A stretch of DNA of 64,000 nucleotides from Beijerinckiaceae bacterium (lineage in GTDB: Bacteria; Pseudomonadota; Alphaproteobacteria; Rhizobiales; Beijerinckiaceae). Below the pieces are notes generated by a model. The model saw only the letters and a list, made by a program, of their open reading frames with translations. It was not told the DNA's origin and ran no database searches. Positions 47,078 through 55,994 of the stretch are shown here, piece after piece; within the stretch, counting starts at the first letter, position 1; each line of letters begins with the position of its first letter. The stretch is from the NCBI GenBank assembly GCA_947453205.1, contig CANGFT010000013.1, positions 1-64,000 on the forward strand. The letters are read 5' to 3'. The position numbers and the translations under genes are program-made.

Positions 47078-47809
47078 ATGACGGAGGATCCCGCAAAGCG
47101 CAGCAAGAAAGCGCCGACACCCGATCAATCCGAAGCCTATAAGGTCGGCTACGCCAAGCCGCCGATCGCAACCCGCTACAAGCCCGGCCAATCGGGAAAC
47201 CCGCACGGTCGCCCGAAAGGCTCCAAGAACAAGCCACATCCAGTCACCAGCCAGAGCCTTCACAACATAATCCTTGCTGAGGCTTACCGTCCTATCAAAG
47301 CGAATGAAGGCGACAAACAGGTCACGATACCGGTGGCGACGGCCGTAGTGCGATCGATCACTGTGAATGCGGCCAAGGGGCAAGCTCGCGCCCAAAAGCT
47401 CTTCACCGACATGTTGGCGAAAACCGAAGCCGAGAAGCGCCAAGAGTACGAGAGAAACGCTGAAGCCGTTACGAGCTATCATATGTTCTGGGATGAAATC
47501 TTCCACGACCACCGTATCAAGGGCTTGCCACTTCCAAACCCTGCACCTCACCCGGATGATGTAAAGTTTGACGCAACGACAGGCCAAATAGTCTTCACGG
47601 GCCCCACGACAGAAGAAGCCAAAATACGTTGGGAAGCTGTTTTCGATCGGCTTCAAAAATTCGAGGCATCGCTCAAGGAGCTATACAAACTTGCTGCCGA
47701 CCCAAAGAATGCGGACATCAAACATCTGATCGAGGATGACATAATCTTCGAAACCGATCTTCGTGACCGTATCCGCGCAGCGCTCAAAGGATGGAGGAAG
47801 AGATCCTAG
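47078..47809 (+). CDS. DUF5681 domain-containing protein
   Basis: 243 residues from ATG 47078, five bases after the methyltransferase stop. The N-terminal KPPIATRYKPGQSGNPHGRP then KGSKN (about 28-51) is the DUF5681 signature, a basic Gly/Pro-rich motif common in phage and island genes near terminases and methyltransferases. The rest is helical and charged, with no recognised fold. The C-terminus runs to RIRAALKGWRKRS. Function unknown; DNA packaging or modification accessory is a guess from context. Confidence 0.8.
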   Translation: MTEDPAKRSKKAPTPDQSEAYKVGYAKPPIATRYKPGQSGNPHGRPKGSKNKPHPVTSQSLHNIILAEAYRPIKANEGDKQVTIPVATAVVRSITVNAAKGQARAQKLFTDMLAKTEAEKRQEYERNAEAVTSYHMFWDEIFHDHRIKGLPLPNPAPHPDDVKFDATTGQIVFTGPTTEEAKIRWEAVFDRLQKFEASLKELYKLAADPKNADIKHLIEDDIIFETDLRDRIRAALKGWRKRS

Positions 47810-47860
47810 ATGTCTCCCGAGCAGCAAACCGAACTATTGTGGAAAAAAACCGACGCATAA
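47810..47860 (+). other. 16-codon reading frame abutting DUF5681 stop
   Basis: TAG of the DUF5681 gene is followed directly by ATG and MSPEQQTELLWKKTDA, then TAA. The tight junction suggests the start of a third cistron (a phage-type gene would be expected here) that has been lost, leaving only its first codons. Very short, so uncertain. Confidence 0.3.
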
Positions 47861-47982
47861 TTCGGGCGCCCCCAACCAACGGTCACAGCTGGAGAGTCTG
47901 AAATTGGTTGCGGGGAAGTGCGGACATTGAGGTCTCCTTGTCGTTTGAGAGCTTCTGTTTCAATGAAAAAGCGCGCGTGCAT

Positions 47983-48420
47983 TTACGCCCTGTTTGCAGC
48001 CCATCTGGCGGCGCCCATTCCGATCAACATCGCAGCGACGAACTGAAAGGCCGCGACGGAACCTCCGCTCAGAGCAGTAAGGGCCGGGCCGAGACAGAAG
48101 CCCGTTAGCCCCCAGCCAATCCCGAAAATGGCTGGGCCAGCAACAATTCTCAGGTCGAGTTCTTTCGCCGAAGGCAGGTGAAACGTGTCAGCGAAGATCG
48201 GTTGCTTGCGACGAAGCACAATTTTGAAGCCGATGAAGGTCACGGCAATTGCGCCAGCGAGCACGAAAGCGAGGCTCGGATCCCAGCCGCCAGTTGGTAT
48301 TGCTGCAAAATCGAGGAAATTCTGAACCTTTGCGGGATTGGTCATCCCAGCGAGGACCAATCCTGATCCCAAGGTGACGCCTATGACGAACTGGATGAGT
48401 ATTGGCATAGGACGCCTCAT
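47983..48420 (-). CDS. YeeE/YedE (DUF6691-like) membrane protein
   Basis: 145 residues; ATG overlaps the TGA of the truncated upstream partner (ATGA). Four hydrophobic segments. Signatures of the second half of split YeeE/YedE sulfur-transport proteins: [46 protein letters not shown], and [18 protein letters not shown] with the conserved Cys. Thought to carry thiosulfate or sulfide-derived sulfur. Its partner is broken, so it may no longer work. Confidence 0.85.
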   Translation of the reverse strand: MRRPMPILIQFVIGVTLGSGLVLAGMTNPAKVQNFLDFAAIPTGGWDPSLAFVLAGAIAVTFIGFKIVLRRKQPIFADTFHLPSAKELDLRIVAGPAIFGIGWGLTGFCLGPALTALSGGSVAAFQFVAAMLIGMGAARWAANRA

Positions 48421-48605
48421 TTGACGTGGCGAACGAGATAGACGGTTGGGATGGCCGTGCCCATGAAGGTGCAGACAGCCACCATTGATCGCATGGAAAG
48501 GCGTGAAAGCCCGCAGACCCCATGCCCTGAGGTGCAGCCGTTACCCCAGACGGAGCCAAAGCCGACGAACAGTCCGGCAATCAACAGAACCACGGCCCTC
48601 TGGCG
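48417..48605 (-). pseudogene. truncated YeeE/YedE first subunit (3' part)
   Basis: Reading from about 48605: [19 protein letters not shown] then [20 protein letters not shown] to the stop at 48417. This is the C-terminal part of the first YeeE/YedE subunit with its [13 protein letters not shown] motif. An in-frame TAG lies at 48618-48620, just beyond the point where homology stops, and upstream sequence belongs to a GST gene instead. The 5' part of the gene has been deleted. Confidence 0.8.
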
Positions 48606-48994
48606 AGAGCTTTCACGCTATCGGCAGTTTCAGCGACGTCGCAAACCTTGGTCGGATTATTGATACGCGTGAGAAACGGATGGATGCCGCTGGAGCACCA
48701 GGACATGATGGAAAGAGCCTCGCATTTCTGCCAGGAGTCTTCTGGTTGCAGGCAGGCTTGCGGAAACTGACACGCGATCCAAGCGTGAATTGCGACATTC
48801 TCGGACAGCGAGCGACCATCAACAACGAGCAACGGCACTTTATGCTATGGGTTGATTTTCAGATATTCAGGCGCCAGTTGCTCACCTTTTGCGAGGTTGA
48901 TGCATCGAACCTCAAAATCAGCCCCGGCTTCCGTAAGGTTGATATATGGAACCATCGAGCAAGCTACTGGCGCGTAGTATAATACGATATCCAT
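48606..48994 (-). pseudogene. broken glutathione S-transferase gene
   Basis: From ATG 48994: MDIVLYYAPVACSMVPYINL, then NLAKGEQLAPEYLKINP, an in-frame TAG at 48845-48847, and HKVPLLVVDGRSLSENVAIHAW. It resumes the same GST frame, so one substitution (Lys AAG to TAG is the simplest) stopped it. The C-terminal domain breaks off after about [16 protein letters not shown], where the sequence switches to YeeE. Two lesions: a nonsense codon and a deletion. Confidence 0.8.
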
Positions 48995-49022
48995 TTGCTA
49001 AACTTTCCTTAGACGCGCGACG

Positions 49023-50597
49023 CTACCATTCGCCGATAATGATGCCCTTTTGGCGCACCTTGTTGGTGCGCTCCTCAACGACGTCATCCGGTACAGTGAC
49101 GCGGTTGCGGCGGGCGAGCAGGCGTTCGAACAGTTTCGTCCGCATCGTCTCTCGCACCTGCGCATGTTCCGTCGACTCTCCGAGATCCCTGAGTTCGCGT
49201 GGATCTTCCTGCAGGTCGAAAAGCTGCGGCCTGTAGCCGGTGTAGTGAATGTATTTCCATCGCTGATTCCGCACCATGTAGATGCGGCAGTCCCTAGGTT
49301 TGCGCTCTAGCGTCAGGCGGGCGCGATAGAAGGAATAGTCGAGTTCGCTGAAAACAAAGTCGCGCCAATCAGACATGTCTTCACCGCGCAGAACCGGCAG
49401 CAGCGACCGGCCCTCGAGTCGATGATATGCAGGCTGCATGCCATGCCACTCCATGAACGTCGGCGCAAGGTCGATGGCTTCAACGAGCTTGTCGCAAAAG
49501 GTTCCGCGCGTCGGGTCTGCGGCACTGTCGGGGTCGTAGATTATGAGCGGCACACGCACGCTCGCTTCGTGAAACAGTTCTTTCTCGCCGAGCCAATGAT
49601 CGCCGAGATAATCGCCATGATCGCTCGTGAAGACGATCATGGTGTTTTGCATGAGGCCTTTCTCCTCAAGCATATCGAGGACGCGGCCAACGTGGTCGTC
49701 GATCTGCTTGATGAGCCCCATATAGGCCGGCCCAACGGTTTCGCGCACTTCATCGCGCGCAAAGGTAGAGGCTGCGTCCATCTGCATGAAAGCCGCATAG
49801 ACGGGATGCGGATTGATTTTTTCGCTTGCATCAGCGTTGCGCGGTGGCATCTGCGATTTTTTGTAGATGGCGTGATAGGGCGCTGGCGCCATATAGGGCC
49901 AATGCGGCTTGATATAGGACAGATGCATGAGCCACGGCGCGGCACCCGCGGACCTTATGAAATCCATAGCGCGATTGGTGATGTAGGCGGTTTCCGAATG
50001 CTCCTCCTTCACGCGCGCTGGCAGGGAGGCATTGCGCATCTGCCAGCCAGACAGGATTTCGCCGTTGGGTCCCTCAGCCGCATTGGCGAAATCATTCCAG
50101 GGATTGACGCTGTCGTAGCCATGAGCGCGCAGATAGGCGTTGTAGGGCAAAGTCGGTGAGACGATGGGGTCGGGATGCTCGCCATCGTCGCGCTCCCAGG
50201 GCTCGAAACCTCCCTCCACTATTTTGAGCCCGATCTCCGTGTCGCGGGTCAATCCCAGCCGCGCCATGCCGTCAACATCGCTGCGGAAGTGGGTCTTGCC
50301 GGCGACTGCGACCCGCACGCCCTTGGGTGCGAGGTAATCGCCGATCGTCAGTTCGCCAATGGGAAGCGGCACGAAATTCCATGTGGCGCCATGGGAGAAA
50401 GCCGTGCGCCCGGTGTAATAGCAGGCGCGAGAAGGCCCGCAGACTGGCGACTGTACGAACGCTCGGTCGAAACGCACACCCATGCGCGCCAGCCTGTCAA
50501 TGTTTGGCGTATCCAGTGATGGATGGCCCGTGCAGGACAGATAGTCCCATCGCAGCTGGTCGCACATGATGAACAGGATGTTTCGTACGCTTCCCAT
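49023..50597 (-). CDS. sulfatase / phosphonate monoester hydrolase-like enzyme
   Basis: 524 residues from ATG 50597 (GAGGAAG upstream). Alkaline-phosphatase fold: NILFIMCDQLRWDYL (D13 metal ligand), formylglycine motif C53-G-P-S-R57 in QSPVCGPSRACYYTGR, and C-terminal metal site FTSDHGDYLGDHWLGEKEL. Overall order matches the rhizobial phosphonate monoester hydrolase and choline-sulfatase-like group. No signal peptide, so cytosolic. The maturase that makes formylglycine is not adjacent. Downstream of a TctC gene by 32 bases. Confidence 0.9.
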   Translation of the reverse strand: MGSVRNILFIMCDQLRWDYLSCTGHPSLDTPNIDRLARMGVRFDRAFVQSPVCGPSRACYYTGRTAFSHGATWNFVPLPIGELTIGDYLAPKGVRVAVAGKTHFRSDVDGMARLGLTRDTEIGLKIVEGGFEPWERDDGEHPDPIVSPTLPYNAYLRAHGYDSVNPWNDFANAAEGPNGEILSGWQMRNASLPARVKEEHSETAYITNRAMDFIRSAGAAPWLMHLSYIKPHWPYMAPAPYHAIYKKSQMPPRNADASEKINPHPVYAAFMQMDAASTFARDEVRETVGPAYMGLIKQIDDHVGRVLDMLEEKGLMQNTMIVFTSDHGDYLGDHWLGEKELFHEASVRVPLIIYDPDSAADPTRGTFCDKLVEAIDLAPTFMEWHGMQPAYHRLEGRSLLPVLRGEDMSDWRDFVFSELDYSFYRARLTLERKPRDCRIYMVRNQRWKYIHYTGYRPQLFDLQEDPRELRDLGESTEHAQVRETMRTKLFERLLARRNRVTVPDDVVEERTNKVRQKGIIIGEW

Positions 50598-50629
50598 GTC
50601 TCTTCCTCGCGAGGCGTCATTTACGCCTG

Positions 50630-51616
50630 TCACATCTTGATGTTGGCGCTCCGCACTACACCTTCCCACTGCTTGACCTGCGCCGCCACAAAGGCGCCGA
50701 ATTCGGCAGGGGTTCCGCCTTCAACATCGGCGCCGATGCGTTGCAATGTTTCGCGCACAGCTTGCGATTGCAACGCCTTGTTCATGGCGGCGTTCATCTT
50801 GGTGACGATCTCTGGTGATGTTCCCTGACGCATCAGGAAACCGACCCAATCGGTGACAGCGAGTTCGGGAAAGCCCTGTTCGCCCACTGTTGGGACCCCC
50901 TTGAAGGCGGGCAAGGGCTTGGACGACGTGACCGCCAAGGCTTTCAGATTGCCATTCGCGACGAGGTCGACCACCGGAAGGGTTGTCACGAACATATAAT
51001 CATTGCTGCCGCCCATGAGGTCTTGAATGGCCTGTGGCAGTTGCTGATAGGGCACATGGGCTACATCGACCTTTGTCTGCAACTTGAACAATTCTCCGAC
51101 GAGATGCGCTGGCGTGCCATGTCCACCGGAGGAATAATTCAGCTTGCCGGGGTTTTTCTTCAGGAGCTCCACAAGCTCCTTCATCGAGCTCACGTCAAGC
51201 TTTGGCTTCGTGACGAGAACGTTATAGGAGACGCTCGCCTTGATGATGGGCGTGAAGTCACGAACCATGTCGATTTGCGAATTCGGCAGAAGCGCGCCTG
51301 CAGCCGTGACGGGCATGCTCGCCGCGAAGATCGAATAGCCGTCAGCCGGCGCCTGAAGAACGTCGCGCGCCCCGATGGTGTTGATCGCGCCGACCTTGTT
51401 TTCGACAATGACCGTCCAGCCTTCTGTCTTCTGCAGTTCGTTCGCGATGATGCGGCTTACGATGTCAGTGGGCGTGCTTGGAGCAGTGCCTACCACGATG
51501 CGGATGGTTCGATCAGGATAGGTCTGCGCCCATGCGGCGCCGGTCGCGACAGAGGCGGCAAGACAGGTCAGGATGGCGATCGATTTTGCCAGCTTGCTTG
51601 AGCGTTTAATCGTCAC
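50630..51616 (-). CDS. Bug/TctC family substrate-binding protein
   Basis: 328 residues, GTG start. Signal peptide 1-30 ending AWAQ. YPDRTIRIVVGTAPSTPTDIVSRII, VIVENKVGAINTIGARDVLQAPADGYSI. In one unit with the sulfatase gene and divergent from a MarR gene, with a palindrome between the two promoters. It probably binds a sulfate ester, phosphonate ester or their product; no TctAB permease is near. Confidence 0.9.
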   Translation of the reverse strand: MTIKRSSKLAKSIAILTCLAASVATGAAWAQTYPDRTIRIVVGTAPSTPTDIVSRIIANELQKTEGWTVIVENKVGAINTIGARDVLQAPADGYSIFAASMPVTAAGALLPNSQIDMVRDFTPIIKASVSYNVLVTKPKLDVSSMKELVELLKKNPGKLNYSSGGHGTPAHLVGELFKLQTKVDVAHVPYQQLPQAIQDLMGGSNDYMFVTTLPVVDLVANGNLKALAVTSSKPLPAFKGVPTVGEQGFPELAVTDWVGFLMRQGTSPEIVTKMNAAMNKALQSQAVRETLQRIGADVEGGTPAEFGAFVAAQVKQWEGVVRSANIKM

Positions 51617-51639
51617 GGTCCAACCCCCTATTTTTTATG

Positions 51640-51653
51640 TGTGCTTAAGCACA
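51640..51653. promoter_or_regulatory. 14-bp palindrome, candidate MarR operator
   Basis: TGTGCTTAAGCACA is a perfect palindrome midway between the divergent TctC (start 51616) and MarR (start about 51701) genes. Size, symmetry and position fit a MarR-family operator that would control both directions. An upstream GTG within it (51641) is therefore unlikely to be the MarR start. Confidence 0.75.
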
Positions 51654-51700
51654 TATTAAGCGGGGGATATGATCCGGTCAATCGGAGGTTGATTCGAGTG

Positions 51701-52156
51701 ATGACGGGCAAGAGCAAGCAGCAGACCTCGGCCAATTGGCCGATCAGGCGCATGTCGCATATCGTGGATCAACATCTGCTCAACATAACCAGGGCCTTAC
51801 AGCCATGCGATCTCACCGCTCCCATATGGCGCGTCCTGAATGGTTTGCATGAGGGCGGCGACGCCACCGTGGGGGATCTTGCGCGGCATACGGCGTTTGA
51901 GCGCTCCTATGTCAGCCGTCTTGTCTCGCGCATGGCGGAGCTTGGGCTTGTTAAGGCGAGTGGCGACTCTAGAGATCGGCGTTATCGCCATGTGACGCTG
52001 ACCGAGGAAGGCCGCGCGAAACGGGAGGCGGCCGTGGCGCTTGTGCAGCATCTTAATGAATCCAGCCTTAAAGGGTTAAGCGAAAATGAGAAAAAAACCT
52101 TATTTAGACTTCTAAATATAATGGCTGATAATATCGGTGCATATAGACCGGAGTAA
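51701..52156 (+). CDS. MarR family transcriptional regulator
   Basis: 151 residues from ATG 51701; GTG 51698 has better spacing to GGAGG and is an equal choice. Winged helix: ATVGDLARHTAFERSYVSRLVSRMAELGLVKASGDSRDRRYRHVTLTEEGR with the Asp-Arg-Arg wing. Divergent from the TctC-sulfatase unit and probably its autoregulating repressor through the palindrome at 51640-51653. Confidence 0.9.
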   Translation: MTGKSKQQTSANWPIRRMSHIVDQHLLNITRALQPCDLTAPIWRVLNGLHEGGDATVGDLARHTAFERSYVSRLVSRMAELGLVKASGDSRDRRYRHVTLTEEGRAKREAAVALVQHLNESSLKGLSENEKKTLFRLLNIMADNIGAYRPE

Positions 52157-52192
52157 CAAATCCATGAAGAACTCCAATATCATTGAAGGTCT

Positions 52193-53158
52193 CTAGAAGA
52201 CCATCAAATCACGCCCTACGACAATTGGACCACTGTAATGCAGTCGAGCACTGTCGATAAATGCAGCATCAGGGATAGGAGGATTTGTCTGCGGCCCGAT
52301 ATGTGAAAAAACAAGCATCTTCGCATTCGCCATTGTTGCGATTTTTCCTGCATCTTCAGGCGAAGTATGAGTTTCTCGCATATGTTTCAGGAAGGGCGCG
52401 GGATCTCGATTACGGCCGCCCTTGCGTAGATATTCCTCCATGATGGTCATGTGCTGCACCTCATGAACGAGAATATCTGTGTCTTTACCCAGCCTCGCAA
52501 CATCTTCGCAATAACCTGTATCCCCTGAGAAGGTGATAGAAAGATCAGGCGTGTCGAACCTGTAGCCGAATGCGGGATAGGTCGGCAGATGCTCCACAAG
52601 GGTTGAAGTCACTTTGACCAACGCATCTTGATGCACGACGGTTGATGTTGAGATTTCGTGAACATGAATGTCCTTCTCGTAAGGGCGTACCCCATCTTTT
52701 ATTCGGTTCTCCATTTCAGGGCGGATCATGTCAAAGAACCGCTCGGTCATCTGCTGCAAGGGCGGGGGGCCGAATGCATCTACCCTGCCCAGACGCCCTG
52801 CCCCCGCGCCCAGTTGCAAAACATTGCCATAATCGGCCGTATGGTCAGAATGATGGTGAGTGATAAAGATATGCCGCACATTAGCTATCGATATGCCGGA
52901 CATAGCAATCTGACGGCACGTACCCGCGCCGCAATCAATAAGATATGGCGTATCATCCACGACTACGAGATTGGCGCAGGCAGACCGGAAGGGGTTAGGC
53001 GGCGAGCCTGCGGAAGTGCCCAACAATATTAATTTGCTTCTGGACTTCCTACCACCTTCCTGACCAATAGCGTCATATTTTCCGACCCCACCAAAGTACG
53101 ATAAGCCAAGCGCGCCTACACTTCGAATGAGATTTCGCCGGTCTAACCCTTTAATCAT
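52193..53158 (-). CDS. exported MBL-fold metallo-hydrolase
   Basis: 321 residues from ATG 53158, GGAGG six bases upstream. Twin-arginine-like leader LDRRNLIRSVGALGLSYFGG. Metal motif H101-H-H103-S-D105-H106 in FITHHHSDHTADY, further ligand in SGDTGYCEDV and VHEVQHM, and FSHIGP near the end. RNase Z/arylsulfatase-like subgroup. Codon use is AT-richer than its neighbours. Last gene of the lipocalin/TctC/M24 run; it may hydrolyse a lactone or sulfate ester in the periplasm. Confidence 0.85.
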   Translation of the reverse strand: MIKGLDRRNLIRSVGALGLSYFGGVGKYDAIGQEGGRKSRSKLILLGTSAGSPPNPFRSACANLVVVDDTPYLIDCGAGTCRQIAMSGISIANVRHIFITHHHSDHTADYGNVLQLGAGAGRLGRVDAFGPPPLQQMTERFFDMIRPEMENRIKDGVRPYEKDIHVHEISTSTVVHQDALVKVTSTLVEHLPTYPAFGYRFDTPDLSITFSGDTGYCEDVARLGKDTDILVHEVQHMTIMEEYLRKGGRNRDPAPFLKHMRETHTSPEDAGKIATMANAKMLVFSHIGPQTNPPIPDAAFIDSARLHYSGPIVVGRDLMVF

Positions 53159-53201
53159 CACGGCCTCCACCAATTTAAGATGATGACGACATACTGGACA
53201 A

Positions 53202-54389
53202 CTATAGCTCTGTGATCTTCTGCGGGAACTTGTGCAGGGCCTCGACCTTGCCGTTCTCATCCACCAGATAGTTGTCGCAGACCCAGCTGTAGGTGCGCGC
53301 AGTCACATAGGTCGGATGGACCGCAAAGAGCATGTTGCGGCCAACCTTCAGCGTCTCGTCATGGCGGATCAGCGGGCGCTCGACCATGTCATAGCCCTGG
53401 CCATGGGCGTAGAGGCGCGTCTCCTCCGGGCGGCCGTTCTTGCGCATGAAGGCGTTGTAGCGGGCGAAGATGTCGGCGGGGTCGGCGTCGGGCTGCAGCA
53501 ACTCAAGCGTGAACTGCTGGGCCTGCAGCACGAAGGCGAATTCGTCGTGCATCTCCTGCGAGGCCTTGCCCAAAACCCAGGTGCGGCCGATCTCGCCATA
53601 GTAGCCGCCCGGCCCGCTGTTCTCGATGAGCATGCAGAACTGGTCGCCCTCCCGGATCGTGCGATTCTGCTGATGCGGCGGCGCCATAACGGCCGCCGTG
53701 CCGACCGGACCCGACGCCGCCATATACCAGCCCTGCTCGCTGCCCAGCGACGTGCTGACGGAGCGGGCGACCTGCACCACCTCCATATCGCGCATGCCCG
53801 GCCGCAGCGCCTTGGTCACCGCCTCGGCGGCCACGTCCTGCATGGCGGTCATGCGGCGGATGAGGGCGATCTCCTCAGGGCTCTTGACCGCCTTGATGGC
53901 GTCGACGAGAGGCGAGGCGTCCACGAACGTCGCGCGCGGCAGGCCCTTCTTGAGGTGGTCGACCATGGCGTAGGAGATGGCCGAGGGGCCGAGCAGGCCG
54001 ATGGTGGCGCTCTCATAGCCCTTGAGCGCCTGCAGGGCGCATTCCGCGTCATAGGTCGCGGTGAAATGGATCGAGACATAGCTCGGCGAGCCCATGACCC
54101 GGCCGACCCCGCGCCTGATCCCGTCGCCCGCCGCGTCGAGGCGCAGAACCTGCCCGAAGGGCCCCTGCCCCACCACGGTCATCAGCTCGTCGCGCGGAAA
54201 GACGACGGTGAAGGGATAGCCGTTGGTGGCTGGCAGATCGGTCAGATATTTCACATATCCGCCCATGAAGTCGTTATTGCCCTGGGCGAGGAGCACGTCG
54301 ATCTTCTGCTCCGCCATCTGCGCACGGATGAGGCCCCAGCGGCGCTCCAGCTCAGCCGTAGAGATGGGGGTGTTCACGCGTTCGTTCAT
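53202..54389 (-). CDS. M24 family creatinase/aminopeptidase-P-like protein with altered metal site
   Basis: 395 residues; GGAGACGAGC before ATG 54389. N-terminal creatinase domain (1-165) and pita-bread domain (175-390). Metal ligands of aminopeptidase P are changed: the first Asp is E256/N257 (MLIENSGPGG), the second Asp is E266 (YYGEIGRTW), His329 is kept (YAHGQGYDMVERP), the first Glu is H358 and the last Glu is D372. Loss of ligands is normal for creatinase- or DddP-type members, so this is probably not a peptidase. Between the TctC and MBL genes. Confidence 0.85.
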   Translation of the reverse strand: MNERVNTPISTAELERRWGLIRAQMAEQKIDVLLAQGNNDFMGGYVKYLTDLPATNGYPFTVVFPRDELMTVVGQGPFGQVLRLDAAGDGIRRGVGRVMGSPSYVSIHFTATYDAECALQALKGYESATIGLLGPSAISYAMVDHLKKGLPRATFVDASPLVDAIKAVKSPEEIALIRRMTAMQDVAAEAVTKALRPGMRDMEVVQVARSVSTSLGSEQGWYMAASGPVGTAAVMAPPHQQNRTIREGDQFCMLIENSGPGGYYGEIGRTWVLGKASQEMHDEFAFVLQAQQFTLELLQPDADPADIFARYNAFMRKNGRPEETRLYAHGQGYDMVERPLIRHDETLKVGRNMLFAVHPTYVTARTYSWVCDNYLVDENGKVEALHKFPQKITEL

Positions 54390-54478
54390 GCTCGTCTCCT
54401 ACCCTGCGGGCCTGTCGGTTGACGGCATTTGAACGGAGCGGGAGAGAAGCGCAAGAGGGGGCCCCCGAAGGGAAGCGC

Positions 54479-54502
54479 GAGCCCGCCCCGCAAGGCGGGC
54501 TC
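54479..54502 (-). terminator. hairpin downstream of TctC gene
   Basis: Nine-bp stem GAGCCCGCC (54479-54487) / GGCGGGCTC (54494-54502), loop CCGCAA, just after the TctC stop on the minus strand. No T-run, so it may only partly stop transcription into the M24 gene. Confidence 0.6.
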
Positions 54503-54508
54503 ACAGCC

Positions 54509-55480
54509 TTATTTCACGCCAAATTTCTTGACGAGCTGACCGGCGTTGGCGCGGTCCTGATTCAGGAACTCCTGAAATTCGGCGGGCGTCCCGAAGGCCA
54601 GCTCAAGAAATTGCTTGGCCATGAATTCACGCGCCTTAGGGCTGTCGAGGACCGCGATGATCTCCTTGTTGAGGCGGGCGACCACATCATCCGGGGTTTT
54701 CGCAGGGGCGACCATGCCCCACCACGGGCGGCCCGGATAGGCGCCGATGCCCGCCTCGTCCATCGTGGGCACATCCGGCAGTTCAGGCAGGCGCTTTGCG
54801 CTACGAACCGCCAGGATCTTGACCTGCGGATCGTTCAGATAGCCCGCGACATTGCCAAGCCCGATGCGCGACACGTCGATCTGGTTGCCGATGGTGGCGT
54901 TGATGACCTCGCTGCCGCCCTTGTAGGGCACGGCGGCGAATTCCGCGCCCCAGGCCTCGCTGAGCCATTTGCGGAAGGTGTCGGTGGTCGAACCAGGGCC
55001 AAGCGTGCCGAAATTCAGGCCGCCCTTCGACTTCACCGCAAGCTCGCGCATCTCGGCGACGGTTTTCGCAGGATTGTTGCGGCTGGCGATCAGGCCCTCC
55101 ATGACGAAATACATATTCGTCACCGGCCGGAAGTCCTTGTCTGGATCGTAGGACATCTGGTCAAGGGTGAAGGGATTATAGGACATGGCGTCGGCGCTGG
55201 TGACGCAGATCGTATGGCCGTCCGGGTCGGAGCGCGCACATTCCTGGGCGCCGATCACCATGTTCGCGCCGGGCCTGTTCACCACCACGACGGGTTGCCC
55301 CAGCGATGTGCTGAGCTCCTGCGCCAGAAACCGCGAGGCGACATCGGTCACCGAACCGGCGGCGATGGGCACGATCATCTTTATGGATTTTGACGGATAG
55401 GTCTGAGCGAAGGCGGCGCTGGCGCAAAGACCGGCTGCGGCGCCGATGAGCGCGGCCAGATGTGTCTCGATTTTTTTCAT
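54509..55480 (-). CDS. Bug/TctC family substrate-binding protein
   Basis: 323 residues; GGGAGGG before the ATG. Signal peptide 1-25 ending AFAQ. YPSKSIKMIVPIAAGSVTDVASRFLAQEL, VVVVNRPGANMVIGAQECARSDPDGHTI. Mature fold is complete. Follows the lipocalin-like gene by 19 bases. Cognate permease is not in the window. Confidence 0.92.
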   Translation of the reverse strand: MKKIETHLAALIGAAAGLCASAAFAQTYPSKSIKMIVPIAAGSVTDVASRFLAQELSTSLGQPVVVVNRPGANMVIGAQECARSDPDGHTICVTSADAMSYNPFTLDQMSYDPDKDFRPVTNMYFVMEGLIASRNNPAKTVAEMRELAVKSKGGLNFGTLGPGSTTDTFRKWLSEAWGAEFAAVPYKGGSEVINATIGNQIDVSRIGLGNVAGYLNDPQVKILAVRSAKRLPELPDVPTMDEAGIGAYPGRPWWGMVAPAKTPDDVVARLNKEIIAVLDSPKAREFMAKQFLELAFGTPAEFQEFLNQDRANAGQLVKKFGVK

Positions 55481-55499
55481 TTGTCCCTCCCCTTGGTTC

Positions 55500-55922
55500 T
55501 CATTCTTCCCGCTTCCAGGTCACCACCACCCTGACCTTGCGGCCTGGCAAATTGGGATGGGGCATAGGCGCACTGACGATATGCAGGAGATCATCGGTTT
55601 CAAAGCGCAGGAATCTGACCTGCTCGCCGCCGACCCAGGATTCATTCCAGGCGGCTTCGACCTTGGTGACGACCTTGTCGCCCTCAACCCTGTATCGCCC
55701 GGTGTAGGCGATCATGCTGCGCATGGCCGTGACATGCTCGGCTTCGGTTTGGGGAACGACGCGGTTTCCGCCTGTGGCCAGAGCCAGCCAGCGACCGTCT
55801 TTGGTGGCGATCTGCCGCCCCCGCGGCGCATCTCCGAAGATCGGCACGCGCTCGCCGCTGTCGACATCCTCGTAAACCTGCGCCACAAGGCCCCAGACGC
55901 CAACGATCAAATTTTGCGGCAC
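55500..55922 (-). CDS. lipocalin-like domain protein
   Basis: 140 residues, GTG start with AGGGAGGAG upstream. Small beta-barrel of the lipocalin-like group: LIVGVWGLVAQVYEDVDSGERVPIFGDAPRGRQIATKDGRWLALATG, then YTGRYRVEGDKVVTKVEAAWNESWVGGEQVRFLRFETDDLLHIVSAP. No signal peptide. Members sit in catabolic clusters and may bind small hydrophobic molecules or act as isomerases or cyclases. First gene of the run with TctC, M24 and MBL genes. Confidence 0.82.
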   Translation of the reverse strand: MPQNLIVGVWGLVAQVYEDVDSGERVPIFGDAPRGRQIATKDGRWLALATGGNRVVPQTEAEHVTAMRSMIAYTGRYRVEGDKVVTKVEAAWNESWVGGEQVRFLRFETDDLLHIVSAPMPHPNLPGRKVRVVVTWKREE

Positions 55923-55994
55923 AGGCTCCTCCCTTTGATTTGACTGAGGTTAGGCATAGTCTGTTCCGCAAGCAAGCTGGGCGCAGGGGGAACA

